Counted from the first letter of the stretch, positions 22,147 to 31,496 are shown. The stretch is DNA of 31,720 nucleotides from 1-14-2-50-31-20 sp965370315 (GCA_965370315.1 CBDUTO010000043.1:1-31720); one strand, 5' to 3'. Program-made: numbers and translations. Notes: generated by a model from the sequence alone, not told the origin.

Positions 22147-23328
22147 CTATTTTAGAACTATCATTTTCTTAGTTTCTATAAATTCACCAGCTCTAAGTGA
22201 GTAAAAATATACTCCATTTGTAAGCTCAGATGCATCAAAATTTACCGAATATGTACCCGCATCTTTTTCTTGATTAACAAGCGTAACAATTTCTTGCCCA
22301 AGAGTATCAATAACTTTTAACTGAACAGAAGTTTCATTTTCAATTATTGAATATTTAATAATTGTTGATGGATTAAATGGATTAGGATAATTTTGATTTA
22401 GTATAAATCCAGTTGGTTCATTATTTTGTATATTATCCACAGAAGTAGGGTCAAAATCTTCAGGCCAAATTTCGTATGCAGTAAAATCTACCCAATATAG
22501 GTCTGCAGTGTTTGGGCATTTTTTCAAGATCTCGTCACCAATATCTTTTGGAGGGTTGCTTAAATCTTTCCACCAAATTTTATCGCTTGTATAACCATAT
22601 TGGTATGCAACTTTTGCTGGTGTAAATGCTTTTGACCACTCTTCAAATTCATCTATCATATCACTCATTTTAGCAAATATTTGACTATCATCAACAAACA
22701 CAATATCATCACGAAATGTTGGAGGCATTTTACTAATTAACCAATGCTTTGTGAAAAGAAGGTAATCTTCGTTATACGTTTTTATTTTTGCACTCCAAGC
22801 GGTTGCTTCATCGTCTGTAACAGCAACACCTTCGTTGTTGTTGTCATTGCTTGTTTTATACCATTCAACATCAACACCAAAACCCATAACAGATTTATGA
22901 TGTCCATATTGTGTTAGCACAAGGTCTATAAGAGTTGAAACATCCGCAAACCCTGGTTCAACTTGTAACCATACTTTCACACCATTCTTATCAAAATCAT
23001 CTAAATATTTTTCGTTTTTGTCTCTGCTACCAAACGTAATATTTGGATAAGATCCAGAACTTGGTTTTGGAAAATTCAAATAACAACCATCATTTGTTGT
23101 GTAGCCAATAATCCAGATAACAGCTGGTGAAATTTTGCCTTCAAAATTTGAAGCCATATCTGTAGTTGCATTATACCACCAAGATGAATCGGGAAAGTTA
23201 TCAAAACCATATGTGGAAGAACGCAGCCCAGCACGGACTAATTCTTGACTAAATAGATTTTGAGAAAAGAATAACATTATTAGAAATATTGGAAAAACTT
23301 TTATGGATTTGATTAAGTAATTACTCAT
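22147..23328 (-). CDS. T9SS-secreted TIM-barrel-like glycosidase candidate
   Basis: This 393-residue protein has a signal peptide (hydrophobic run about 11-26, ending SQ) and a C-terminal type A T9SS sorting domain (about 318-393). The sorting domain starts at NYPNPFNPSTII and ends TKKMIVLK, so the protein is exported through the outer membrane. The middle contains AVIWIIGY (69-76), VKVWLQVEPGF (117-127) and GFGVDVEWY (149-157). D153-x-E155 at a strand end recalls the DxE of chitinase-like (GH18/GH85) barrels, but I do not recognise the family. I use the ATG at 23326-23328, with GAGG five bases upstream; an upstream TTG lies inside the terminator hairpin. Confidence 0.65.
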   Translation of the reverse strand: MSNYLIKSIKVFPIFLIMLFFSQNLFSQELVRAGLRSSTYGFDNFPDSSWWYNATTDMASNFEGKISPAVIWIIGYTTNDGCYLNFPKPSSGSYPNITFGSRDKNEKYLDDFDKNGVKVWLQVEPGFADVSTLIDLVLTQYGHHKSVMGFGVDVEWYKTSNDNNNEGVAVTDDEATAWSAKIKTYNEDYLLFTKHWLISKMPPTFRDDIVFVDDSQIFAKMSDMIDEFEEWSKAFTPAKVAYQYGYTSDKIWWKDLSNPPKDIGDEILKKCPNTADLYWVDFTAYEIWPEDFDPTSVDNIQNNEPTGFILNQNYPNPFNPSTIIKYSIIENETSVQLKVIDTLGQEIVTLVNQEKDAGTYSVNFDASELTNGVYFYSLRAGEFIETKKMIVLK

Positions 23329-23347
23329 ATTAACCTCGCATAGCTGT

Positions 23348-23382
23348 AAAAAAATGCCCAAACAATAAAAACTGTTTGGGCA
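23348..23382 (-). terminator. Intrinsic terminator between the two T9SS-cargo genes
   Basis: TGCCCAAACA (23355-23364) and TGTTTGGGCA (23373-23382) form a perfect 10-bp stem with an 8-base loop. In the minus direction it is followed by seven Ts (complement of 23348-23354). It lies 15 bases after the beta-helix gene's stop and 20 bases before the next start, so downstream expression needs read-through or an internal promoter. Confidence 0.93.
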
Positions 23383-23396
23383 ATAAATTATAAATA

Positions 23397-25055
23397 CTAT
23401 TTAATTAGCATCATTTTCTTTGTAGCTGTATAATTGTTCGATTGAATTTGATAAATATACATTCCTGAAGTAAGATTTGAAGCATCAAATGACACATTGT
23501 AATTACCAGCAGATTTCATGTTATTTACTAATTCTGCAACTTCTTCACCAAGTACGTTAAATACTTTTAAAGTTACAAATCCACTTTGTGGAATTGAAAA
23601 ATTAATTACTGTTGTTGGGTTAAACGGATTTGGATAGTTTTGACCTAATGAAAAATCTGAAGGAACACCATTTGTATTTTCATCAACATCAGTAAGAATG
23701 TAGTCTGCTAATTCACTTGGATAGTAAACTAAACTTCCAACGTGGAAACCATCTGTTGAAGCAATACTTGCTGAGTGCGAAAAATCTTCAGGTAAAGGCC
23801 ATTGTAAAAATGCCCAATGTATTTCTGGATAATCTACAGAATCAGGATCCCATCCCCAAAAACCAAATGTTCCGTTTGCTCTATGGTTATTTAATTGAGC
23901 AACCATATCATCAGTTCCACCAAAATTAGCGAATACTGGGTCTATTTCAACATTGTTTTCTTCAACAAAATTTGGATAAGCTGCATTGTCAGCAAACATA
24001 TTAACTTCACGAGTATTCATCCATTTAGGAGCCTCAATAGAATCGGCAAATGCTAACCAGTGGTCTTTAACACCTTGTGAAAAGAAATAGGCATTATTTT
24101 TAACTACTAATTTTCTATCAGCTTCATCCATAATATGCTCTAACGAATCTGGAGCATCTGGCTCGTTAGATAAGAGTGTATCAACTGTTATTATTCCGTT
24201 GAAGTTTTGGTCTTCACTACTTTCTACATTTGCATGTAAATCACCAGAAGTTGAACCATTATAAAAAATATTATTAGTTATTCTACTATTTAGATGTGCA
24301 TGAATAGCTGTTGTAAATCCTTTAACAACATTAACACAAGTGTTATGATCAAAAATAAAGTTGTTGATAGGATTTTGCTCTGCAACGTTAATTATAGAAC
24401 CTTGCAAATTGAAGAATGTGTTATTTCTCATAACTAATGAATCAGCAGTACCAGTATCTAGTTCCAAGAAAAATGGAACCCACTCATCACCATCGGGTAT
24501 TACAGTACCATTTCTTACGTGACATCTATCTAATATAAATACAGTATTATTTACAGCAGCTTCAATCATTCCCCAACCAATAAGTTCAAAATAGCAATTC
24601 TCTAAAACTATTCTCAAATCATCAGATTGTAATAATATTGCGTTTGCCCAAGAATAACCATTCTCGATACTTATTGTTTTCATAGCAATATTTTTAAGAG
24701 TTAAATCGGCAAAAGTAGTAAAGCAATGTTCATAAGGTATTTCACCAGCATCATCGGTAGTAATAAGAAGTAGAGGTGGCTTTGTTGCATCTGTAGTACC
24801 TGGTTCATCGGCAACTAAGGTTATTGGATTTTTGAAAACAGGTGATTGGTTATAAAAATATGTTTTGCCTCGCTCAAGTCTGTAAATATCGTGTAGTTGC
24901 TCTCCACTTGAATTTGTATCGGCAACAACGTATTGAATAATAGCATTAATTATTGGAGCACCAGTAGCATCATTTGCTGGAACTTCCTGAATAGTTTGAC
25001 CTATTGCAATACTTGCTAATGCAAGACTTAATAAAAGTAACATTAATTTTTTCAT
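23397..25055 (-). CDS. T9SS-secreted parallel beta-helix protein (DUF4957/DUF5123-like)
   Basis: The 552-residue protein has a signal peptide (MKKLMLLLLSLALASIAIGQ) and a central right-handed beta-helix. Evidence for the helix is repeated short strands with stacked Asn and hydrophobics, such as LTLKNIAMKTISIEN (about 118-132), FIFDHNTCVNV (about 228-238) and SRITNNIFYN (about 250-259). A type A T9SS domain starting at QNYPNPFNPTTVI fills the last 80 or so residues. The order fits DUF4957/DUF5123 proteins, common in Bacteroidota polysaccharide loci and related in fold to pectate lyases; I see no assured catalytic residues. AAGGA sits seven bases before the ATG. It follows the TonB receptor by 94 bases. 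Confidence 0.75.
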   Translation of the reverse strand: MKKLMLLLLSLALASIAIGQTIQEVPANDATGAPIINAIIQYVVADTNSSGEQLHDIYRLERGKTYFYNQSPVFKNPITLVADEPGTTDATKPPLLLITTDDAGEIPYEHCFTTFADLTLKNIAMKTISIENGYSWANAILLQSDDLRIVLENCYFELIGWGMIEAAVNNTVFILDRCHVRNGTVIPDGDEWVPFFLELDTGTADSLVMRNNTFFNLQGSIINVAEQNPINNFIFDHNTCVNVVKGFTTAIHAHLNSRITNNIFYNGSTSGDLHANVESSEDQNFNGIITVDTLLSNEPDAPDSLEHIMDEADRKLVVKNNAYFFSQGVKDHWLAFADSIEAPKWMNTREVNMFADNAAYPNFVEENNVEIDPVFANFGGTDDMVAQLNNHRANGTFGFWGWDPDSVDYPEIHWAFLQWPLPEDFSHSASIASTDGFHVGSLVYYPSELADYILTDVDENTNGVPSDFSLGQNYPNPFNPTTVINFSIPQSGFVTLKVFNVLGEEVAELVNNMKSAGNYNVSFDASNLTSGMYIYQIQSNNYTATKKMMLIK

Positions 25056-25149
25056 TTTTTTCCTTCGTTAATTATTAGTTTAAAAAATATTTTATTATTC
25101 AATATTCCATTATCTCCTTAAATAATGATTTCAATAAATTATTTATAAA

Positions 25150-28110
25150 TTAAAAAGTTAGTCTAATTCCTAAATTTCCACTCATGCCATAGTATTCGGC
25201 ACTCGACATATAACCAGTGCCATCATTTCTATCCATTTCAATTGTTTTTGTAAAATTCTTCAAATTACCATATACCATTAGCCCAGCAAATGGTAGTTTT
25301 TGTGAAATTGCTAAATCATATAAATAGAAACTATCAGTATATCCTCGCAGTTCAGGTCTCCAATCATTTTGAGAGAATATTTTAGATTTCATTTGAAGAG
25401 AGGTACGTATCGAAAAATCTTTATAATCATAGCCTAATGTGATATTAAGGATATGATCTGGTTGAAACAGAAGAGGTGCCGAGTAAGGAACATCTTCGTT
25501 TCCTACAATAACTTCTCTATTTCCAAAAGGAGATTTTATTATCTCTTTTATTGGAACTGTGCGAGGGTATTGAACTTCGGAGAAAGTATAAGTATAGTTA
25601 ACTCCAAAAATAATGTTTTTAAATAGCCCTGGTAAAAACCAGAGATTTGATTGCCATTCCACCTCTACACCATATACTTTGGAGGTATTTGGATTATTAA
25701 TATAACTCCAGATAGGTTTGCTTTTAAATGCTGATGGAGAATAGCCAGTCTCTTCTTCAGTTAGACCATAATCTTCAACTGCCATTGTATCACTAAGAAT
25801 TATTTTCTTTTCGGAAAAAATTAAATTATCAATGTGTTTTGCGAAAAGTCCGACAGTAAATAATCCAACTTCATTTCCATAAAATGAGAAATAAAGATCA
25901 ATATTTTCAGAAGTAGCAGGTTTCAAATCTGGGTTTTGATAATCGATAGATAATGGTGCCGCAGAGATGTGCCAAGTGGGTAAAAACTCTACATAACTTG
26001 GACGTGATAGTGTTTGAGTATAGCTAGCTCTAACATCGAACCACTCCAAGGGTTTATATCTTAAATGAATCATTGGAAGGAAATATTCATTTTCTCTTGT
26101 TACAGTTTTTTCGTGATATTTATAACCTACACTTTCAAAGAATTTTCCTCCATCACCTCTTACACCAGTATAAACAGTTTTATTATGCTCGTATCTAAAT
26201 CCAGGTATAAATGTAAGAATGTCTTTATATGTAAATATTGGCATTGCGTATAGTGCATAATAATCTTCGGTGCCATTATAATCATACATTTTGCTCGAAT
26301 GAAAATTTGGAACAAACTTTTTAGGAGTTGATGCTCCATTCCATTCTACACCTAAATAATCTCGAAGATAGTGTATCAATTCTTTTCCAAGATCCAGACT
26401 AGGTATTCTTTCAAGTAGATAATTACCATTCATAAAATCACCAGGGTCGTAGTTGTGGTCAATAAATGGTTCGTACGGAAATGAATTTGAAACAAGATAT
26501 TCTTGCATCCAAGGCCACTTCTCTATTATTGCATTATTTGCAATATTGCTGGGGTCTCTTTCTAAATTTAAATATATTGTATTGTAATCAAACTCTCTTT
26601 CTTTGTGCTTATATTTACTACCAACTTCTAATTTAAAATTTACTTTATCCGATATATTTGTTTCCCATTCTATATTTAAATACGCCGAGACTTCATCTTC
26701 CAAAGTAAATGATTCAGAATCGCTCATTTCACCTAAAAATATACTTGAGTAGTTGTTGCTCATATAGTTTGGAATTTGAGAAGGATTTGTTTTGTGAGGA
26801 ATTGGCCCAGAAAGTGGCGAACTTTCAATACCACCATAACTAAGATACTCTGGCATATCATTTTTTGAATAAGAATAACTTGCACCAAGTTTAATTTTGA
26901 AATCCCCAATTAATTGTTCAACTTTTAATTGAGTCATCATAATTGCAGTGCTGTTATCTTCAAAGCCAAGATTCTGGGTTCTTTTTGATGCACCATGTAA
27001 GTCGTACGAGTTTTCATTTCGCGAAACTATTTCACGGTCTATTTTACTTCCTATTCCGCTTAGTTTAATATCGGTTGTTGGCGTTTTATAATCTAGAACA
27101 AGCGAAGCATTATATCTCTCTAATTGCCTAGTTATATCACCAACAAATAGCGAATTAACTACCGTAGTGCTATCTTGTGTAAGATATTTATAATCTGAAC
27201 TAACAGAGTTAGAACTTCTATTTCTATTTTCAATATCCACATTAACCGATAATCCAAAAGCATTATCAAACATTCTTCGGCTATGTTGAGCAACAATTTT
27301 ATAATCTTTAAATTGATTTTTTAATCCGTTGTAACCACCTTCAACTATTACTTGGTACGTAGGATCGCCTTGTGGAGCTCCTTTTAAAATAAAGTTAACA
27401 GTTCCGCCAAGTTGATTGGCTTCTTGATTTGCCATTGCAGATTTTGTAACCTCGATGCCACCTAACATATATGGTGAAATCATACTTAAATCTGAGCTTC
27501 TATCATCCGAATCGGTAGCAGCCATATCAACACCATCAATTTGAACTTTATTATACTTTGGAGCTAAACCTCTAATAACAACTTTACTACCTTCACCACC
27601 ATCACGCAGTAACGATACACCTGGCAAACGACCAACAGCTTCTGCAGCATTTGCTTCTGGCAATTCTTCAATTTTATCGGACGACACTACATTTTTTATA
27701 GAGTAGGAAGTTATTTGTTGATTTATGGCTGCAATTTGTCCTACTCTTTGAGCGGTTACTGTTACCTCGTCCCCTTCAATTACTTCAGGTTTCATCTTAA
27801 ATTTAAGTTCAATAGTATGCGATGTAGTTATGTCAATTTTCATTTCGTGAGTTTCATATCCTAAGTAAGATACACGCAAAATGTATGACCCTAATGGTAT
27901 TTGATTAATAGTGAAAATTCCATAAAGATCAGTAGAACTACCTTGACTAGTATTTATAAGAAATGCATTTGCTCCCATTAGTGCTACGCCAGTTTTAGCT
28001 TCGGTAACAATGCCTCTAATTTTACCACCACTAGCAAATATAGACGAAGCAAATAATAGTGATAGTAGTAGCAAAATAGAAATAACTCTGTTGTTTTTAT
28101 TATTTCGCAT
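25150..28110 (-). CDS. TonB-dependent receptor with carboxypeptidase-like N-terminal domain
   Basis: The 986-residue outer-membrane receptor uses TonB energy to import ligands, here probably a glycan or oligosaccharide. A signal peptide (about 9-27) is followed by a CarboxypepD_reg-like domain (about 30-105; GKIRGIVTEAKTG, YGIFTINQIPLGSY). The plug follows (about 138-245), with LPEANAAEAVGRLPGVSL, VVIRGLAPKYNKVQIDGVDM and LGGTVNFILK. The barrel ends in a terminal Phe (GNLGIRLTF). No susD gene is adjacent. I choose the ATG at 28108-28110, with GGAG nine bases upstream; other starts lie at 28125 (ATG) and 28131 (TTG). A LacI-type operator is about 160 bases upstream. Confidence 0.92.
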   Translation of the reverse strand: MRNNKNNRVISILLLLSLLFASSIFASGGKIRGIVTEAKTGVALMGANAFLINTSQGSSTDLYGIFTINQIPLGSYILRVSYLGYETHEMKIDITTSHTIELKFKMKPEVIEGDEVTVTAQRVGQIAAINQQITSYSIKNVVSSDKIEELPEANAAEAVGRLPGVSLLRDGGEGSKVVIRGLAPKYNKVQIDGVDMAATDSDDRSSDLSMISPYMLGGIEVTKSAMANQEANQLGGTVNFILKGAPQGDPTYQVIVEGGYNGLKNQFKDYKIVAQHSRRMFDNAFGLSVNVDIENRNRSSNSVSSDYKYLTQDSTTVVNSLFVGDITRQLERYNASLVLDYKTPTTDIKLSGIGSKIDREIVSRNENSYDLHGASKRTQNLGFEDNSTAIMMTQLKVEQLIGDFKIKLGASYSYSKNDMPEYLSYGGIESSPLSGPIPHKTNPSQIPNYMSNNYSSIFLGEMSDSESFTLEDEVSAYLNIEWETNISDKVNFKLEVGSKYKHKEREFDYNTIYLNLERDPSNIANNAIIEKWPWMQEYLVSNSFPYEPFIDHNYDPGDFMNGNYLLERIPSLDLGKELIHYLRDYLGVEWNGASTPKKFVPNFHSSKMYDYNGTEDYYALYAMPIFTYKDILTFIPGFRYEHNKTVYTGVRGDGGKFFESVGYKYHEKTVTRENEYFLPMIHLRYKPLEWFDVRASYTQTLSRPSYVEFLPTWHISAAPLSIDYQNPDLKPATSENIDLYFSFYGNEVGLFTVGLFAKHIDNLIFSEKKIILSDTMAVEDYGLTEEETGYSPSAFKSKPIWSYINNPNTSKVYGVEVEWQSNLWFLPGLFKNIIFGVNYTYTFSEVQYPRTVPIKEIIKSPFGNREVIVGNEDVPYSAPLLFQPDHILNITLGYDYKDFSIRTSLQMKSKIFSQNDWRPELRGYTDSFYLYDLAISQKLPFAGLMVYGNLKNFTKTIEMDRNDGTGYMSSAEYYGMSGNLGIRLTF

Positions 28111-28154
28111 TTTAATTTTCTCCATTTTCAAATATTTTTATTAAATATCAATTG

Positions 28155-28210
28155 TTTCAATACATAATTGAAATGTTACTATCATTTTTTGTTCTTTTAC
28201 AACAAAAAAT
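28155..28210. other. Two AT-rich inverted repeats in the receptor leader
   Basis: TTTCAAT (28155-28161) pairs with ATTGAAA (28167-28173), and ATTTTTTGTT (28184-28193) pairs with AACAAAAAAT (28201-28210). Both are perfect. They lie between the LacI gene's stop and the receptor start. Low GC makes them weak RNA hairpins; operator or partial terminator roles are both possible. Confidence 0.35.
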
Positions 28211-28268
28211 ACTAACCATTAAATTCCGTTTTAGGTGCCAAAATAAATACACCAGATTCTTCAAATAA

Positions 28269-28284
28269 ATGTTATCGGTAACAT
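28269..28284. promoter_or_regulatory. LacI-family operator upstream of the TonB receptor
   Basis: ATGTTATCGGTAACAT is a 16-bp near-perfect palindrome (one mismatched symmetric pair) with a central CG, the standard LacI/GntR-type operator form. Direct repeats CAAATAAAT flank it (28262-28270 and 28292-28300). The LacI-family gene ends 39 bases away, so binding by that protein is the simplest reading. Confidence 0.75.
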
Positions 28285-28322
28285 ATTTTTACAAATAAAT
28301 ACTCTTTCCATTTACAGTACTA

Positions 28323-29327
28323 TTAAGTTGACTCACGTATTATTAGTTCTGTTTCTAATATTCTTCTAATTGGAGATTTTTCTTCTTTAGATATTAATTT
28401 TAGTAAAACCTCAACTGAAGATTTTCCAATTTCGTACATTGGCTGAGCAATTGTTGTAAGTGATGGCTGTATAAACTCACTAATCACAATATTATCGAAC
28501 CCAATAACAGCAATATCTTTTGGGACTTTAAGTTTTTGTTTCTTAATCTGTTCTATTACACCAATTGCCATATAATCATCAGAACAAAAAATAGCTGTTG
28601 GTCTATTTTTAAGTTTTAACAATTTTTCCGATTCTGAATAGGCAATTTTTTTATTGAACTCACCTTTTATTATGTAATCTTCTCTATATTTTAATTTGTT
28701 CTTTTTTAAAGAATTTTTATAGCCTGTTAGTCTATCATGAGGATTTGTTTCATTAATTACACCCATTACAAAAGCAATTTTCTTATGCCCTTTGCTAACT
28801 AGATAATCAATTGCATGTTCTGTACCCTTTATATTTTCAGCATCTACATAGTTATAGTTTTTATGGTTTTTTTTATGATTAATTAAAACAAAAGGAAAAT
28901 TTGAATCTGCTAATTTGGATAAATGTGGATCATCTGTTTTTGTTTTTACTAAAATTAAACCATCAAAAAGCTTGCTACGTGCGTATTGTAAATAGCATCC
29001 ATCATCTTCCGTGTTATTTGTTATTGGAACTAACATTATTCTATAATTATTTTCTAATGCAACATCAGTAATTCCACTAAGTACCTGAGCAATATAATTA
29101 TCAAGAAAAAGTTGTTCTGTTTTTGGAATTACCACACCCAAAATCATTGTTTTATTGCTCGATAAACTTCTTGCAATTAAATTTGGTTGGTAATCCATTT
29201 CCGTCATAATTTCTTTAACTAACTTTTTAGTTTTTTGTGCAACGGGACCACTATTGTTAAGTACCCTCGAAACGGTCATTGTTGATACTTTCGCTCTTTT
29301 TGCAATATCTGATATTTTAGCTTTCAC
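28323..29327 (-). CDS. LacI-family transcriptional regulator
   Basis: The 334-residue repressor has the N-terminal helix-turn-helix ISDIAKRAKVSTMTVSRVLN (5-24) and the hinge helix NLIARSLSS (49-57). A periplasmic-binding-protein-like sugar domain follows (starting ILGVVIPKT, with AIFCSDDYMAIG and AVIGFDN as later family signatures). It probably senses the sugar, or sugar phosphate, produced by this locus and controls the adjacent TonB receptor. The start is GTG at 29325-29327, with TGAG five bases upstream; it places the HTH at the usual distance from the N-terminus. It lies 52 bases after the ROK kinase gene and may share its transcript, giving self-regulation. Confidence 0.93.
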   Translation of the reverse strand: MKAKISDIAKRAKVSTMTVSRVLNNSGPVAQKTKKLVKEIMTEMDYQPNLIARSLSSNKTMILGVVIPKTEQLFLDNYIAQVLSGITDVALENNYRIMLVPITNNTEDDGCYLQYARSKLFDGLILVKTKTDDPHLSKLADSNFPFVLINHKKNHKNYNYVDAENIKGTEHAIDYLVSKGHKKIAFVMGVINETNPHDRLTGYKNSLKKNKLKYREDYIIKGEFNKKIAYSESEKLLKLKNRPTAIFCSDDYMAIGVIEQIKKQKLKVPKDIAVIGFDNIVISEFIQPSLTTIAQPMYEIGKSSVEVLLKLISKEEKSPIRRILETELIIREST

Positions 29328-29379
29328 TGAAACTCACTCTATTTTTTAAAAATTTTTTGGATTCTAACCTTTTTCTGTT

Positions 29380-30219
29380 TCAATAATGCAATGCTGCTGC
29401 ACCATAAATGGCAACATGTTCAACTTCACTTTGTAAAATGCTTATTTTTTTCACACTGTTTTGGTAAGGGAAATTTTTAAAAGTTTCTAAAATTCCATCA
29501 ATAAAATAGTCGAAACTTTTACTAACTGAACCACCAAGAATAATTATTTCTGGGTCAACTGCTAACATAATTATTTGTAAAGCTTCACCAACATTCTTTC
29601 CGTACTGATTAAAAGCTCTAATTCCTATTTCATCATTTAGTTTTGCTAATTTGCAAATTTCTTCGCCACTTGAAGTATATTCATTTTCAAAAAATTGACC
29701 GCTGCAATAATATTCCAAATTATGATCTTTAAAAGGAATCATTCCAAACTCCCCTGCACCAGTATTACTTCCTGCATATAACTCATTGTTAAGAACCAAA
29801 CCAGCCCCAAATCCTGTACCCAAAATTAAGCCAACAATGTTATCTAAGTTCTTTCCTTTTCCAAAATATTTTTCACCAAGTACAAAGCAGTTAGCATCAT
29901 TATTTATTTTTATTGGTAAGTTAAATTCTTTCTCTAATATTCTTGCCAGCTCAACACGTTTCCACGATGGAATATTCTGAACGTCATAAACAATTCCGTT
30001 CTGTGGGTCAACAACACTTGGTACACCAATACCAATTGCTGAAACGTTACTATCATAAACTTGATGAATAGAAAATATCAATTCATCTAAAACAATTTTT
30101 TCAGACGCTCCTGAAGATATTCTGTGTGAGTGTAATTTTTCAATTTCTCCATCAAATACTCTTCCTGCACGTACATTTGTACCACCGAGATCAACACCAA
30201 TAATTTTTTCTAATTTCAT
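29380..30219 (-). CDS. ROK-family sugar kinase lacking the zinc-binding motif
   Basis: The 279-residue cytosolic kinase phosphorylates a hexose or related sugar with ATP. It shows the phosphate loop VDLGGTN (9-15), the sugar-binding INNDAN (105-110, catalytic Asp108) and GLILGTGFGAG (130-140). GAGEFGM (154-160) and the adenosine-side IIILGGSVS follow. The usual ROK zinc site is missing: His in the GE-x-G-H motif is Met160, and CxCGxxGCxE is reduced to YYCSGQFFE (170-178) with one cysteine. Its ATG overlaps the stop of the FucP-like gene (ATGA), so the pair is translationally coupled. The substrate could be mannose, glucose or fructose; context with GH2 and FucP favours a released monosaccharide. 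Confidence 0.88.
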   Translation of the reverse strand: MKLEKIIGVDLGGTNVRAGRVFDGEIEKLHSHRISSGASEKIVLDELIFSIHQVYDSNVSAIGIGVPSVVDPQNGIVYDVQNIPSWKRVELARILEKEFNLPIKINNDANCFVLGEKYFGKGKNLDNIVGLILGTGFGAGLVLNNELYAGSNTGAGEFGMIPFKDHNLEYYCSGQFFENEYTSSGEEICKLAKLNDEIGIRAFNQYGKNVGEALQIIMLAVDPEIIILGGSVSKSFDYFIDGILETFKNFPYQNSVKKISILQSEVEHVAIYGAAALHY

Positions 30220-31484
30220 ATATTTTTTAATTTTTCTTTTTTATTTCCGAACGAGATTGTTTCGTTTGTAATTAATGGCTTCGCCCAAATACCAATACTA
30301 AGTATATATCCAAGAGTTATAAATAGGAAAAACATTCCATAGCGTAATCCTATTATATCACCAATTGTTCCAACAATAAGTGGAACAATTGCTCCGCCAA
30401 TAATTCCAGTAACTAAAATTCCAGAAAACGCACCGTGATGCTCTTTCAAAGAATTTAGTGCTAGCGAGAAAATTATAGACCACATAACTGACGCAAAAAA
30501 TCCGACCATTGGAAAAGCATAAATTGCAACATCACCCGAAGAGAACAATGCAACAACAAGACTAACCATAGCTGCAAGGCTAAATACTACCAATACTTTT
30601 CTGCTATCCCATAGTTTTAGAAGAAGTAAACCTAACAAGCAACCAGCAGTTAGCAACCCCCAAAAAAGTGAAACCGCATTTGCCCCAACTGTTTGTGGAT
30701 CTAATCCATGATATTTATTTAAAAATTCTGAAATCCAATTTGCGACTCCTTGCTCAGTTCCAACGTATGCAAATATTCCTAAAAAATATAGCCACACTAT
30801 TTTTTGTTTAAATAGAATTTTATAAACTTCCCACGAGCTTGCTTTTTCATCATCTTGTAATTCAACTTTAGGGAATTTTGATATGGAAAGAAGTATAATC
30901 ATTGCAAGAGATACAATTGCAAAGATCCAATAAAGTGATACCCACGGAAGATCTTTTGGAACAACATTCGATAAAGCTGAAACTATAAAACCTTGCTCCG
31001 TTGCTGGTTCTTTTAGGTTTACAACCAAATACGAATAAACAATTGGACTTAAAAATGAAGCGGCTCCAAATACTAATTGAGCAAGCACGGAATTAAATGC
31101 AAATGACGATTCACCTCCAGCTTCGCGTAGTAGAGGATTTATTGCAACTTGCAACATTGCCATTCCAAGTCCTATCAAAAAGAGTGAAGGAAGTGCGACA
31201 GAATAAAGTGGGAACAATGAAAACAACAATGCACCAATAGTTGCAAAAGCAAAAGAAGCAACCATAACAAATTTTTCACCATATTTTTCTACTAACATTC
31301 CAGCAGGAATTGACATAACTCCGTAAGCAATAAAAAAAGCAAATGGCAAAAAGGCAGCCATAGTAAGGCTTAAAGTAAAACTATCAATAATATCTGGAAT
31401 AATAGGGCCAAGTATATTTGTTAAGAATGATACAACAAAAAAGACGACAAATATTAACCCAATGATAAAATAATTTTTCTTCAT
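30216..31484 (-). CDS. FucP-like sugar:proton symporter (MFS, FHS family)
   Basis: The 422-residue inner-membrane transporter has 12 predicted helices. The N-terminal half matches FucP-type sugar transporters: FLTNILGPIIPDI (20-32), FIAYGVMSIPAGMLVEKYG (about 51-69) and LIGLGMAMLQVAINPLLREA (about 98-117). The acidic and Asn/Gln positions lining the FucP site lie in these segments. It likely imports a monosaccharide or short sugar released in the periplasm by the neighbouring glycosidase. The gene follows the GH2 gene by 12 bases and overlaps the ROK kinase start by four, so GH2-fucP-ROK form one operon. Sugar identity is not readable. Confidence 0.87.
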   Translation of the reverse strand: MKKNYFIIGLIFVVFFVVSFLTNILGPIIPDIIDSFTLSLTMAAFLPFAFFIAYGVMSIPAGMLVEKYGEKFVMVASFAFATIGALLFSLFPLYSVALPSLFLIGLGMAMLQVAINPLLREAGGESSFAFNSVLAQLVFGAASFLSPIVYSYLVVNLKEPATEQGFIVSALSNVVPKDLPWVSLYWIFAIVSLAMIILLSISKFPKVELQDDEKASSWEVYKILFKQKIVWLYFLGIFAYVGTEQGVANWISEFLNKYHGLDPQTVGANAVSLFWGLLTAGCLLGLLLLKLWDSRKVLVVFSLAAMVSLVVALFSSGDVAIYAFPMVGFFASVMWSIIFSLALNSLKEHHGAFSGILVTGIIGGAIVPLIVGTIGDIIGLRYGMFFLFITLGYILSIGIWAKPLITNETISFGNKKEKLKNI

Positions 31485-31496
31485 AATTAAATTTCT

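Noticed and set aside
25056..25149. Terminator or promoter between the TonB receptor and the beta-helix gene
   Set aside because: Only a 6-bp AT-rich inverted repeat (CATTAT/ATAATG) without a T-tract was seen; the 94-base gap holds nothing I can support beyond the ribosome site.
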